DNA from: Flavobacterium sp. JAD_PAG50586_2
GTDB lineage: Bacteria; Bacteroidota; Bacteroidia; Flavobacteriales; Flavobacteriaceae
Length of the DNA stretch: 64,000 bases
Reading direction: 5' to 3'
Assembly: GCA_023213215.1 (NCBI GenBank)
Contig: CP096136.1
Span: 1,364,001-1,428,000 of the forward strand
The position numbers and the translations under genes are program-made. Numbering within the stretch: position 1 is the stretch's first letter; each line of letters begins with the position of its first letter. The notes under the pieces are model-generated. The model made no database searches and was not told where the DNA came from. It saw only the letters and a program-made list of their open reading frames with translations. This document shows, piece after piece, positions 1 to 8,829 of the stretch.

Positions 1-18
1 AAAAAGTGAAAGTTAAGA

Positions 19-36
19 AAGTAGTGATCACTACTT
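19..36. repeat. Perfect 18-bp palindrome
   Basis: AAGTAGTGATCACTACTT reads the same on both strands. It is followed by a small hairpin, CTTAC-ttct-GTAAG, at about 41-55. It lies in about 300 bases with no gene I can support. It could be an operator or the loopless stem of an element extending left of the window. Otherwise positions 1-313 show nothing recognisable. Confidence 0.5.
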
Positions 37-313
37 GACCTTACTTCTGTAAGAACCACTACCCAATAAATTCCCCGCTGTCGCGGCGAATCCCTTCGCG
101 TGGTCTCCCAATCCAAACCAAACCCCTAAACTTCCCCACATTTTTTCACGAATACTATAAAATAGCCTGACAATACAGGGCTCTCATTATAAATCATCAC
201 ATCTTAACCTCCAAATTCGATTTCAAATACACCCCCTTCAACCTCACCTTTTTCTTAACTCCGTCCTTTTGGTCCGGTAGATTTAAAATCTTCGACTTGA
301 AAACTTTTAGATG

Positions 314-591
314 TTACTTTCGCCAGGTACGATTTATCCCTGCAGAAATTCTTTTTGCTAAATTATTTTCTGTGTATGCCCAAAAGTTTAAATATTTTCC
401 ATCCGGATAAATATATTGATACACCATAGTAGTTTTATTTTTGATAACCTTTAAATGCAGGTCATCAAACTTCAACGATTCATCGAAAAAGATAAAGATC
501 GAATCTTCCTCCTTACTTCTATCTAAAGATTGAGCCGAAGATGTAAAGGAAAAAATCAAAAAAAGAAAGAAATAAACTTTGCATCTTTCAT
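314..591 (-). CDS. Small secreted protein of unknown function (frameshift in signal peptide)
   Basis: I do not recognise the family. The ATG at 591 opens a typical Bacteroidota signal peptide (MKDAKFISFFF...), but the frame stops at once. The mature part lies in another frame reading LIFSFTSSAQS and then a polar ~70-residue domain ending NRTWRK. The two halves join if the seven-base A run at 558-564 (plus strand) had eight bases, giving about 92 residues with cleavage after SAQ. Without this correction the only start for the mature frame is a TTG inside the hydrophobic core. The protein is probably exported to the periplasm or surface. No operon partner is visible. I am confident that it is a gene, less so that it is intact in the cell. 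Confidence 0.55.
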
Positions 592-865
592 AATCTATCG
601 GTTTAGGATTGCGACCATGTTATAAAGATATAGATTTTAATTTTTCAAAAAAGTACACTTTTACTATACTTTTTATTCAAATAAAAGTTTATAAGTTTCA
701 CACCTCGCTCTCCCTTGCGGGGTTTTTTTCCACTATGCATCAAACGCATAAACTTCCTACAAATTTTTTTGCCACATAAAAAAAATATGCAATCTTGTGA
801 CATCCCTAATCTACATATCCAATAACCCGCAGTATCCCAAAAATGCTGCATAAAACTATAGATGA

Positions 866-1132
866 ATGGTAGAATTAGCACTACAGCACATCAAGTCAAA
901 AAGGCTCAGTAAAAACTACACTCAGGAATACCTGGCCAAAAGGCTCAGCATAACACAAACCCAATACAGCCGCATCGAGTCCGGAAAATCATCCGTCAGC
1001 CTCAACACATTAATTGCAATCATAAAAGTATTGGATATGGAAGAAATAGAATTCCTGTCAGAGTTAATAGAATCCTATAAAATAAACAATGCCCACACTT
1101 CAGGAAACACACACTCAAAATTAAATAACTGA
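866..1132 (+). CDS. XRE/Cro-family helix-turn-helix regulator
   Basis: An 88-residue protein with one HTH_XRE domain (about residues 6-65). The helix-turn-helix is seen in TQEYLAKRLSITQTQYSRIE followed by SGKSSVSLNTLIAIIKVLDM, the usual Cro/CI layout with the recognition helix around QTQYSRIE. The C-terminal tail is polar and probably disordered. It should bind DNA as a dimer; no target is evident. It lies 25 bases upstream of the MASTSE-family gene on the same strand, so the two are probably co-transcribed and the regulator may control that pair. The start is the first ATG in frame that leaves the whole HTH intact. Confidence 0.8.
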   Translation: MVELALQHIKSKRLSKNYTQEYLAKRLSITQTQYSRIESGKSSVSLNTLIAIIKVLDMEEIEFLSELIESYKINNAHTSGNTHSKLNN

Positions 1133-1157
1133 TTATATAACATTTAAATTTATCATT

Positions 1158-1886
1158 ATGGCTTCAACTTCAGAAGTAGGACATGCAAAAAACATTGCAA
1201 ACCTCAATTTACTAAACACACACATCGCCGCACTAGGGGGCATCTATCAACCTAGTAACAACTTACTCGAACTGTCTAATTTACAAGAAGTGTACAACAG
1301 TGCTTATATAGAACAGCAGGCAGTCAATACTAATTTAGCTCCTTATACCATAGCCGTTGACGATAGGGAAGCGATCTTTTCCCCTCTTAGCCGCCAGCTT
1401 ACAAAGCTTCGCAAAGCGTACAAGTCAACAAAAGATGTAAAGCAGCCTCAAATGGAGGACTTCATGACGATAGTCCGAAAACTAAAAGGAAAAAAGAAAT
1501 ACCAAAAACCTGCCGAATCAACAGATAGTGCTGCTGATGAAATAAATCATTCCGTTTCACAGCTAAGCTATGACCAGCGCACAAATAATATGGACCCGCT
1601 AATTTCACTATTAGAGAATACACCCAACTACAACCCAAATGAAGAGGAATATAAAATTCCAACATGGACGAACAGAAAAGCACTGATGCTTAGGACAACG
1701 CAGAGAGTAGCAGATACGTTCATTCCCCTCAACAAAGCACGCGGCAGAAGGAATACAATAGTATACAATCGCGAAGACAACCTCGTAGACCTCGCTAACG
1801 CAGCAAAAGATTACCTCTTCAGTATCCTGGATGTAGATTCCGTAGACTACAAAGCCATTGCAAGGATAAAATTCAAAAAAAGATAA
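1158..1886 (+). CDS. MASTSE-family protein of unknown function
   Basis: A 242-residue cytoplasmic-looking protein with no signal peptide or membrane segment. It begins MASTSEVGHAKNIANLNLL, which I recognise as the hallmark N-terminus of a common, multi-copy Flavobacteriia family with no assigned function. The body is mostly alpha-helical by composition: residues 40-110 hold a helix-rich region, followed by a lysine-rich motif KLKGKKKYQK, then a second helical half (NNMDPLISLLENTPNYNPNEEE) ending in a basic tail FKKR. The layout suggests two related helical repeats, each introduced by an (I/T)YxPSNNxLxL or NYNPNEEE loop. It follows the XRE gene and is closed by a strong terminator, beyond which lies the 21-bp tandem array. 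I assign no function. Confidence 0.7.
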   Translation: MASTSEVGHAKNIANLNLLNTHIAALGGIYQPSNNLLELSNLQEVYNSAYIEQQAVNTNLAPYTIAVDDREAIFSPLSRQLTKLRKAYKSTKDVKQPQMEDFMTIVRKLKGKKKYQKPAESTDSAADEINHSVSQLSYDQRTNNMDPLISLLENTPNYNPNEEEYKIPTWTNRKALMLRTTQRVADTFIPLNKARGRRNTIVYNREDNLVDLANAAKDYLFSILDVDSVDYKAIARIKFKKR

Positions 1887-1895
1887 TTCCTTTTA

Positions 1896-1924
1896 AGAGA
1901 TGCGATACCGCATCTCTTTTTTTA
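1896..1924 (+). terminator. Rho-independent terminator after the MASTSE-family gene
   Basis: A perfect 9-bp stem (AGAGATGCG / CGCATCTCT, loop ATAC) is followed directly by a run of T. It starts 9 bases after the stop codon at 1886. Confidence 0.85.
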
Positions 1925-1933
1925 TAGATAAAA

Positions 1934-2190
1934 GGAACAAGCTTTGGCAGAAAGGAACAAGCTTTGGCAGAAAGGAACAAGACCTTGGCGCGAGGGAACA
2001 AGACCTTGGCGCGAGGGAACAAGACGTTGGCAAAATGGAACAAAGCTTTGGCGCAAGGGAACAAAGCTTTGGCAGAAAGGAACAAGGCTTTGGCAAAAAG
2101 GAACAAGACCTTGGCAAAAAGGAACAAGGCTTTGGCGCAAGGGAACAAAGCTTTGGCAAAAAGGAACAAGACCTTGGCGCAAGGGAACAA
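1934..2190. repeat. 21-bp tandem repeat array (12 units)
   Basis: Twelve head-to-tail units begin with GGAACAA. The first two are 20 bp and the rest exactly 21 bp. The consensus is GGAACAA-RRCYTTGGC-RMRAR. Positions 8-9 and 17-21 vary among a few alternatives (for example agaaa, gcgag, aaaaa, gcaag), while the rest is nearly fixed. A thirteenth unit decays after GGAACAA. There are no unique spacers, so it is not CRISPR. Because 21 is a multiple of 3, five frames stay open by chance; I do not regard these as genes. The array lies just beyond a terminator. Confidence 0.9.
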
Positions 2191-2444
2191 AACTACGTCC
2201 CGATCCATTATGCATTTGTCCGCCATAAAAAATAAAAACTACATACAAGTACACTTTTAGTATACATTTTTATTTTTAACAACATTCGATAATCAATACT
2301 AAAACCAAACAAAGCAGAGATGCTTCCTTCCTCAGCAAGACAAAGTTCATGGTTAAAGTTTTGGTAAATGAACTATTCTTATTTAAATCCTCCAAGTAAA
2401 GAAATACATATTTAATGCACCTTCCCACGGCCTAGGGAATCTGA

Positions 2445-2478
2445 TTTGATATTAAGAGGAGGAAGCCCGGTGGGCTTC
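2445..2478 (+). repeat. Head-plus-hairpin element, copy 1
   Basis: The 17-mer TTTGATATTAAGAGGAG is followed immediately by the palindrome GAAGCCC-ggt-GGGCTTC, then by a second one, ATGAGCT-TT-AGCTCAT, at about 2484-2500. Confidence 0.7.
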
Positions 2479-2939
2479 AGGTACATGAGCTTTAGCTCAT
2501 TATTTCAATCCAGTTAAAAAACCGGCGGCGAGCGTCAGCGAAGCTTCGCTAGGAAGAAAAGCTGTTTGACCGAAGGGAGTTCTTTTCTTCCAGGTTTTTT
2601 AACTGTGATTGTCCGCCGAAGATTCCCAGCCTTGACCTTTTGTTTCTTTTGGGTCAAGCCAAAAGAAAATAAAACGACATAGAAATACACTTTTCTTTTT
2701 ATCAACGTTCGAATCGAAAACACTTCAATACAAAAAGGACAAAAGAATGAGATGCTTACAGCATGACAAAGTTTGTGGATAAAGTTTTCGAAAATGAACT
2801 ACTCTTCTAAGTAAATTAATACTCCTTTGATGCACTTTCCCACGGCCTAGGGATCTGGCAGGCGGCTTCAATCCAGTTAAAAAACCGGCGGCGAGCGTCA
2901 GCGAAGCTTCGCTAGGAAGAAAAGCTGTTTGACCGAAGA

Positions 2940-2973
2940 TTTGATATTAAGAGGAGAATGTCCAGTGGACATT
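2940..2973 (+). repeat. Head-plus-hairpin element, copy 2
   Basis: The same 17-mer TTTGATATTAAGAGGAG is followed by a different palindrome, AATGTCCA-g-TGGACATT. It replaces the right arm of the second ~400-bp repeat. Confidence 0.7.
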
Positions 2974-3490
2974 CGGTTTATAGGCTTCTACAAAATACCT
3001 AACCCCCGAAGATTCCCAGCCTTGACCTTTTGTTTCTTTTGGGTCAAGCCAAAAGAAAATAAAACGACATAGAAATACATTTTTCGTTCCATCAACATCC
3101 GAATAAGATACACTTCAATACAAAAATGACAAAAGAATGAGATGCTTACAGCATGACAAAGTTTGTGGATAAGGTTTTCGGAAATGAACTACTCTTCTAA
3201 GTAAATTAATACTCCTTTGATGCACTTCCCTCGGCCTAGGAATCTGGCAGGCGGCCTTCAATCCAGTTAAAAATCCGTTGCCGAGCGCCAGCGAAAAGGC
3301 AATAAAAAGAAAAGGTCGCTAAACGTGAATGTGTAGCCATCAACAAAAGTATCTTTTCTTTTAGGATTTTTAACTGTGATTGTCCACCGAAGATTCCCAG
3401 CCTTGACCTTTTGTTTCTTTTGGGTCAAGCCAAAAGAAAATAAAACGACATAGAAATACACTAAAACTATACATTTTACTTTCAAAAAAA

Positions 3491-3625
3491 ATCAAACCAC
3501 TTTACTCAATCATAATTTACAATTTACAATAAGAAAATATGGAGGTAAACTGTTAGTAATATATAATGCTAATCTTTGTATGATTTTGATTTTCAGATTC
3601 TTTTAAAATAAAACCCCCACAATTT
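3491..3625 (+). other. Spacer upstream of the T9SS adhesin gene
   Basis: AT-rich, with no gene. It should hold the promoter of the following gene, but I see no convincing TAnnTTTG box; the closest string is TAATCTTTG at about 3570. Confidence 0.4.
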
Positions 3626-6600
3626 ATGTCTAAGATTATTACTAAAAACCATTACTTTTCGTTTATAGCATTCCTTTTCTTAGGATTGGGTACTGCCCTG
3701 GGGCAGAACATTGCCATAACGCAAAACAACACACCCGTAACTACTAATTTTAACGGATGGAACGGAACACTCCCAACGGGATATTCCAAAGTCGGAGCAA
3801 ATTACGTCGGAACTTCAGCATCTACTACCGGAGGGCTTTATGCTGTTTCCGCCAGCGGATTTGGATACCAGCCCAGCAGTACTTCTCCCAACAATTCGGT
3901 GACACTGAGCGGTAGCTATATCAATACTACCGGCACAGCCATTACTTCCCTTAAGGTAACTTATAATGCATTTAAGATTGTAGACCGCTCTTCGAGACTG
4001 CCGGGTTGGGCAGTTACAGTTAACGGTGCTCCTGCCAGTGGCTTAACCTGGGCTTATAATTCAGCCGCTTCCAATACCAGCCCCGATGTAAAGACCGCTA
4101 CCTTAACAGGGTTAAACATAGCAAATAATGCAGTCTTCACTATAAGCTTCGCCTCCGACAGGGGAACCGGATCAGGAAGTTCTCCCATGATAGGCCTAAA
4201 CAACGTAAAGGTAGAATCAGTAGTCACCACGCCACCTGCCATCCATAATTCAGAAAATTTCCTTGCTGATTTTGGTGATGTGATTATCGGAAACGTTTCT
4301 ATGGTGAGAAGCCTCACCTTTGATGCTGAAGCGTTAACCGGTGATGTGACCGTGATCGCTCCTGCCGGATTTGAGATCAGTGATGACAATATCAACTGGT
4401 ATCCCGGAACAGATGTATCTCCAGTTGGCGGTATGTTAAATGATGTTGAAATCTATGTGCGGTTCAAGCCTACTGCTGTCGGACCTTACTCAGATGTCAT
4501 AACACTTATGTCTCCTGGTGCCACTACCAAAACGGTTTCGGTTACAGGAAACGGAATCCCGGCTTTATCGCTTTCGGTTACACCAACTTCCATTACTTCT
4601 TTAAGCTATCCTGAAAACGGTGGGCCTTCACAATCTTTTCAGTTAACTGGACTGGAAAGCGTTGGGCTTATTCCTGCCCAGGGTGATATTACCATTTCGC
4701 CTGCTTTGGGCAATGCTTCAAATTATGAGGTTTCAATAGATGGTACAACATGGGCAACTTCAGTATTGTATCCTTATACTTCAGCAGATAATAACATCAC
4801 AAATCCAACAATCTTTATACGTATAAAGGCAGGTTTGACTGCAGGGCCTGTTGCCCAGGAAACCGTGAATGTTACCGGTGGAGGATTAAGCACCACTTTC
4901 ACAGTTAGCGGAACAATCAACCCGGCCAGTACCATCACCGTTACTGATACGGAATTAGGGCCATATTGCAACGGAACAGCTATAACTTTTGATATCCCTT
5001 TTACAAACAACGGCGGATTCATAAGCCCGAACTATTATGCCCAGCTTTCCAATATTGATGGTACTTTTCCAAATACCGCAACCAATATTGTAGGAACAGG
5101 TACAACAAGCCCCATTGCCGTAACCTTACCGGCAGGGACACTATCTGGTGCAAACTACAGGATACGTGTATATAATGACAGCCCGCTTACATTCAGCACC
5201 AATGACAATGGCCACAATATCGTTATCAATGATGCTCCTGTTTTGACAGGAATTACGACAATGGCTGCCAGTATCTGTGCCGGCAGCGAGGCAACATTCA
5301 ACCTTACTGGTTTACTGCCATCAACTACTTTTGTTTTGAATTACAATATTAATGGAGGAACAACTATAACAACTCCTTCCATCACGGCTAATGCAACCGG
5401 TGATGCCAGTTTCACTATCCTGCTGGCCGAAGAAAACAATGGGCAGTTATTGACCGTTACCAGTATCGAAAGAACAGATGTTACACCATCATGTACGTTA
5501 GGCTTAACCGCCAACAATACTATGACATTAGGAGTAAATCCTCTACCGGTTGTGGCGGATGTTGAAGCTTCTGTAGTATGCGGGGATGGAGAATCAACTA
5601 CCATTACCCTGACAGGCTTACTTCCTAATAGTACTTCTAATGTTGATTATACTATAAACGGCGGTGCTGCAGCCACAGAAACCAATGTTACCGCCAATGC
5701 TTCAGGAGAAGCAGCTTTCACTCTTCCTTTGTCTGTTGCAAATAACGGACAGGAACTTGAAATAGTTTCCCTGACCCGTACCGACATCGCTCCCAACTGT
5801 ACAAATGCTGTTACAGGGATTTCTGCAACATTAACTATCAACGAAAGACCTACTGCAGTAATCAGTGGTGACCAGTCAATCTGCTTTGGTACACCATCTT
5901 CCGATATCAGCGTTGCCTTTACAGGAACAGCCCCATGGAACCTTACTTATACTGATGGTACTTCGACTTATAATGCAGGCAATATTACTGTAAGTCCTTA
6001 TACATTCACGGTTAATATATTCGGAACTAAAACCTATACCATAACAGCGGTGGAAGATGCTCACTGTGATGCTATCCCTTCTGGAATTACAGGAAGCGCT
6101 ACAGTTACTGTAAGCCAGTTCAGCAATGGCGGTACCATTTCCGGAAGTACAACAGTTTGTGCCGGTTCAAATTCAGGAACGCTTACATTAAATAATAATG
6201 TTGGAGATGTTGTAAAATGGCAGTCATCACCTACTATTGATTTCAGCACCCCGGTTGATATTGCGAATACAACCACCTCTTTAAATTATACAGATCTTCC
6301 GGAAACAACCTATTTCAGGGCAGTGGTTTCTAATGGAACCTGTGCTTCAGCAAATTCTGCAGCAGCAGTAATTACATTGAATACTGTTCCGGCGCTTATT
6401 ACCCAGCCACAAACCTTTTGCAATGAAGGCCTTGTGTCGGATTTATTCCCTTCAGGCACCGGAATCAACTGGTATTCGGATGCTTCAGCAAATACAGCCT
6501 TACCTTTAACCGACGCCTTAAGTGCAGGTGATTATTATGTATCACAAACAATCAATGGCTGCGAAAGTGCAAGGACGATTACTGCTGTTACCATAAATAA

Positions 6601-7513
6601 TGTATCAGCTCCTCTAACAACACCTCAGGAATTCTGCAATCAGGGTACTGTTGCCGATTTAGAGCCATCTGGCACAGGAATTAATTGGTATTCGGATGCT
6701 TCTGCAAATACAGCCTTACCTTTAACCAACGCCTTAAATGCAGGTGATTATTATGTATCACAAACAATCAATGGCTGCGAAAGTGCAAGGACGATTACTG
6801 CTGTTACCATAAATAATGTATCAGCTCCTGCAACAACACCACAGGAATTCTGCAATCAGGGTACTGTTGCCGATTTAGAGCCATCTGGCACAGGAATTAA
6901 TTGGTATTCGGATGCTTCAGCAAATACAGCCTTACCTTTAACCAACGCCTTAAGTGCAGGTAATTATTATGTATCACAAACAATCAATGGTTGTGAAAGT
7001 GCAAGGACTTTGACTGCAGTAACAATCAGTACACCTGCTCTTCCACAGGGAATACCTACGCAGGAAATCAACGAAGGCGGCACATTAGCAGATCTTAACG
7101 TGACCGGAACAGGCTTAAACTGGTACCAAAATATACCCGATATAGCAGCAGGGAATATTTTACCTGCCAATACGTTGACCGTAAATAACACCACTTATTA
7201 TGTGACGCAAACGGTAAACGGCTGTACAAGTGAACCACTTGCTGTTACGGTAACTGTAGTGTTAGGTACCCCTGAATTTGATGAAACATCTTTCAAATAT
7301 TACCCAAATCCCGTTCAGGATATATTACATATTGACGCAATCGAAAATATAGACAGCATAGCTATATATAACATTGTCGGTCAGCAGGTAATGATCAGGA
7401 ACAATAATGGTAACAACTTACACCTTGACATATCTAACTTAGCCACAGGAACGTATTTAGTTAAGATTGGGATTGGTACTGCGTCAAAAACATTTAAGGT
7501 AATTAAAAATTAA
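3626..7513 (+). CDS. Large T9SS-secreted, repeat-rich surface protein
   Basis: A 1295-residue exported protein, probably an adhesin or surface-layer component. Residues 1-26 are a signal peptide ending LGLGTALGQ. Residues 27-195 resemble a lectin-like choice-of-anchor domain (NFNGWNGTLPTGY...GLNNVKVES). Then come several Ig-like or PKD-like domains of about 85-100 residues, many containing spaced cysteines (SICAGSEATF, VVCGDGEST, TVCAGSNSG). Residues about 925-1140 hold three nearly identical 72-residue repeats (EFCNQG...GTGINWYSDASAN...YYVSQTINGCESAR). The last ~75 residues are a type A sorting domain (KYYPNPVQDILHID...IYNIVGQQV...GTYLVKI...KVIKN). It is single-gene, followed by a terminator. 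I do not know its ligand. Confidence 0.88.
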   Translation: MSKIITKNHYFSFIAFLFLGLGTALGQNIAITQNNTPVTTNFNGWNGTLPTGYSKVGANYVGTSASTTGGLYAVSASGFGYQPSSTSPNNSVTLSGSYINTTGTAITSLKVTYNAFKIVDRSSRLPGWAVTVNGAPASGLTWAYNSAASNTSPDVKTATLTGLNIANNAVFTISFASDRGTGSGSSPMIGLNNVKVESVVTTPPAIHNSENFLADFGDVIIGNVSMVRSLTFDAEALTGDVTVIAPAGFEISDDNINWYPGTDVSPVGGMLNDVEIYVRFKPTAVGPYSDVITLMSPGATTKTVSVTGNGIPALSLSVTPTSITSLSYPENGGPSQSFQLTGLESVGLIPAQGDITISPALGNASNYEVSIDGTTWATSVLYPYTSADNNITNPTIFIRIKAGLTAGPVAQETVNVTGGGLSTTFTVSGTINPASTITVTDTELGPYCNGTAITFDIPFTNNGGFISPNYYAQLSNIDGTFPNTATNIVGTGTTSPIAVTLPAGTLSGANYRIRVYNDSPLTFSTNDNGHNIVINDAPVLTGITTMAASICAGSEATFNLTGLLPSTTFVLNYNINGGTTITTPSITANATGDASFTILLAEENNGQLLTVTSIERTDVTPSCTLGLTANNTMTLGVNPLPVVADVEASVVCGDGESTTITLTGLLPNSTSNVDYTINGGAAATETNVTANASGEAAFTLPLSVANNGQELEIVSLTRTDIAPNCTNAVTGISATLTINERPTAVISGDQSICFGTPSSDISVAFTGTAPWNLTYTDGTSTYNAGNITVSPYTFTVNIFGTKTYTITAVEDAHCDAIPSGITGSATVTVSQFSNGGTISGSTTVCAGSNSGTLTLNNNVGDVVKWQSSPTIDFSTPVDIANTTTSLNYTDLPETTYFRAVVSNGTCASANSAAAVITLNTVPALITQPQTFCNEGLVSDLFPSGTGINWYSDASANTALPLTDALSAGDYYVSQTINGCESARTITAVTINNVSAPLTTPQEFCNQGTVADLEPSGTGINWYSDASANTALPLTNALNAGDYYVSQTINGCESARTITAVTINNVSAPATTPQEFCNQGTVADLEPSGTGINWYSDASANTALPLTNALSAGNYYVSQTINGCESARTLTAVTISTPALPQGIPTQEINEGGTLADLNVTGTGLNWYQNIPDIAAGNILPANTLTVNNTTYYVTQTVNGCTSEPLAVTVTVVLGTPEFDETSFKYYPNPVQDILHIDAIENIDSIAIYNIVGQQVMIRNNNGNNLHLDISNLATGTYLVKIGIGTASKTFKVIKN
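6400..7030 (+). repeat. Near-identical 216-bp coding tandem repeats
   Basis: Three copies of a 72-codon unit sit in the adhesin gene. The string AAATAATGTATCAGCTCC recurs exactly 216 bases apart (6595 and 6811). The copies differ at only a few bases, which implies recent duplication or ongoing gene conversion. Confidence 0.85.
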
Positions 7514-7575
7514 TCCTTTTACGATATAATAGAATCGCTACTTCATTTTTCAGAGTTGGAGAAAGCAAAAATCAG

Positions 7576-7604
7576 AGCCCGGTACTTTCGTATCGGGCTT
7601 TTAT
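7576..7604 (+). terminator. Terminator of the adhesin gene
   Basis: A 10-bp stem AGCCCGGTAC / GTATCGGGCT with a TTTC loop (one G-T pair) is followed by TTTTA. Confidence 0.85.
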
Positions 7605-7615
7605 AGTAAAAGGAA

Positions 7616-7691
7616 TTTGATATTAAGAGGAGACCCAAGGTCGCAGACCGACTGTATGGAGCTTTAGCGTAATAAATGTCCAGTGGACATT
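7616..7691 (+). repeat. Head-plus-hairpin element, copy 3
   Basis: TTTGATATTAAGAGGAG (7616-7632) is followed by GGTC-gca-GACC, then GGAGCTTTAGC, then AATGTCCA-g-TGGACATT (7675-7691). The last hairpin is identical to that of copy 2. Confidence 0.7.
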
Positions 7692-7733
7692 CGGTTTTTC
7701 AACAGTAGGTTTCAGGTATACATTCCAACAAAA

Positions 7734-7766
7734 AAATCCCAAACTCCATAACAGAATTTGGGATTT
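7734..7766. terminator. Bidirectional terminator between convergent genes
   Basis: Stem AAATCCCAAA / TTTGGGATTT with A runs before it and T after. It terminates the minus-strand WDTDPG gene that ends at 7793. Confidence 0.8.
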
Positions 7767-7792
7767 AGCATACTACTTTTATTCAACTACTA

Positions 7793-8814
7793 CTACTCTT
7801 TTATAATCTTTACTGTCTTTATCTTTCCCTCTGATTGGATACTTACCAGATAAGCCCCCGAAGCTAAGCCCGACATATCAATACCGGCTTCATTGGCGTC
7901 CGGATTTTTTGTGATTACCTGCTGCCCCAAAAGATTGTAGACAGATATGGCGGTAACCCCTTTATCATAGGAGATATTTAAAATATCCTTTACGGGATTT
8001 GGATATACCATCATCCCGGCCAGTTCATGATGTGCATTCCCAAGGGTAGTCTCTATATAGACGCTGTTCTTAAAAACCGGTCCCCAATTTCCTGTATTGT
8101 CTTTCATACGTACATTAAAGGTATGTAGCCCAACCGGATTGACAATTGCAATGCCGTCTTGGAAGAACTTTTCAAAAGCACTGTTGAAGTTTCCGTCAGT
8201 CGCCGTCATTGGTGTGGCGTTCCCTTCTCCCGGATCTGTATCCCAGAAGCATTCGGCCTCGGTGAGGCTGACCGGTATTGGAGTTGTAACGGCTTCCACA
8301 GTAATAACATTTGTAAAGGCCGGACTCCAAACTCCTGGTTATCTTTTATACGGATATTTAGCGTATGCATACCAACAGCCGCCATCGTAATGCCTGAAAC
8401 TGCTATTTTCTCAAAGGCGCTGTCAAAGCTGGCATCGGCTGCCGAAAGTGCGGTACCATTTCCTTCTCCCGGATCGGTATCCCAGAAATACTCGGCCTGT
8501 GCAAGGCTTACAGGTGTTGGGGTTGTCGTTGCCTCTACTTTTACCACATTAACAAAGGCGGGGCTCCAGGCACCTGTATTGTCCTTTATGCGTACACTGA
8601 ACTTATGCAGGCCAACACTGGGCGCTCCTAATCCGGTTGCTGCTATGTTTTCAAACGCACTGTTGAAATTACCATCGGCTGCAGTTAATGCTGTTCCGGC
8701 TCCTTCCCCGGGATCGGTATCCCAGAAATACTCGGCCTGGCTCAACGAAACCACCTGTGCGGAACACATTGTTACCGTAAGGACAGCCATAAAGCTATAA
8801 ATATATTTTTTCAT
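7793..8814 (-). CDS. T9SS-secreted WDTDPG-repeat protein A (one frameshift)
   Basis: Signal peptide MKKYIYSFMAVLTVTMCSAQ, then three ~80-residue repeats each beginning AEYFWDTDPGEGxGT and ending with VRIKDNTGxWSPAF, then a type A T9SS sorting domain (MVYPNPVKDILNIS...VYNLLGQQV...GAYLVSI...KIIKE). Within each repeat the DTDPGxGxGT string looks like a calcium-binding acidic loop; this is inference. The frame breaks in the second repeat: one base is missing between 8337 and 8338, and adding it restores KDNTGVWSPAF and a 340-residue protein. It follows the beta-helix gene by 15 bases and is probably co-translated. It belongs to one of three such pairs in the window. Its likely location is the cell surface. 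Confidence 0.8.
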
Positions 8815-8829
8815 CTTATTTACTGCTGA

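Larger units (their letters stand above)
2236..3490. repeat. Block of ~400-bp tandem non-coding repeats (three clear copies and one decayed)
   Basis: Landmarks recur in the same order: CCACGGCCTAGG (about 2426, 2842 and, as CTCGGCCTAGG, 3230), an arm AATCCAGTTAAAAA, a GCGAGCGYCAGCGAA core, then GATTCCCAGCCTTGACC and TTCTTTTGG-gtcaag-CCAAAAGAA hairpins, then ATAAAACGACATAGAAATAC and a stretch with AATGAGATGCTTACAGCATG. Approximate units are 2426-2841, 2842-3223 and 3224-3490, with a decayed partial copy at 2236-2425. Copy 2 has lost the right arm and carries a TTTGATATTAAGAGGAG element in its place. No gene is supported here. Confidence 0.85.

Noticed and set aside
645..881. 78-codon minus-strand frame
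   Set aside because: It overlaps the XRE promoter region, has an unlikely composition and no signal or domain.
1934..2190. CRISPR array
   Set aside because: The units are contiguous, with no unique spacers, and no cas genes are present. The same holds for 58230-58461.
1873..2260. Several overlapping open frames on both strands, 88-117 codons
   Set aside because: All run through the 21-bp tandem array. A period divisible by three keeps every frame open, and the products are simple repeats.
2535..3485. Two related small minus-strand frames (62 and 72 codons)
   Set aside because: They are translations of the ~400-bp non-coding repeats, share only the repeat segment and have no independent start context.
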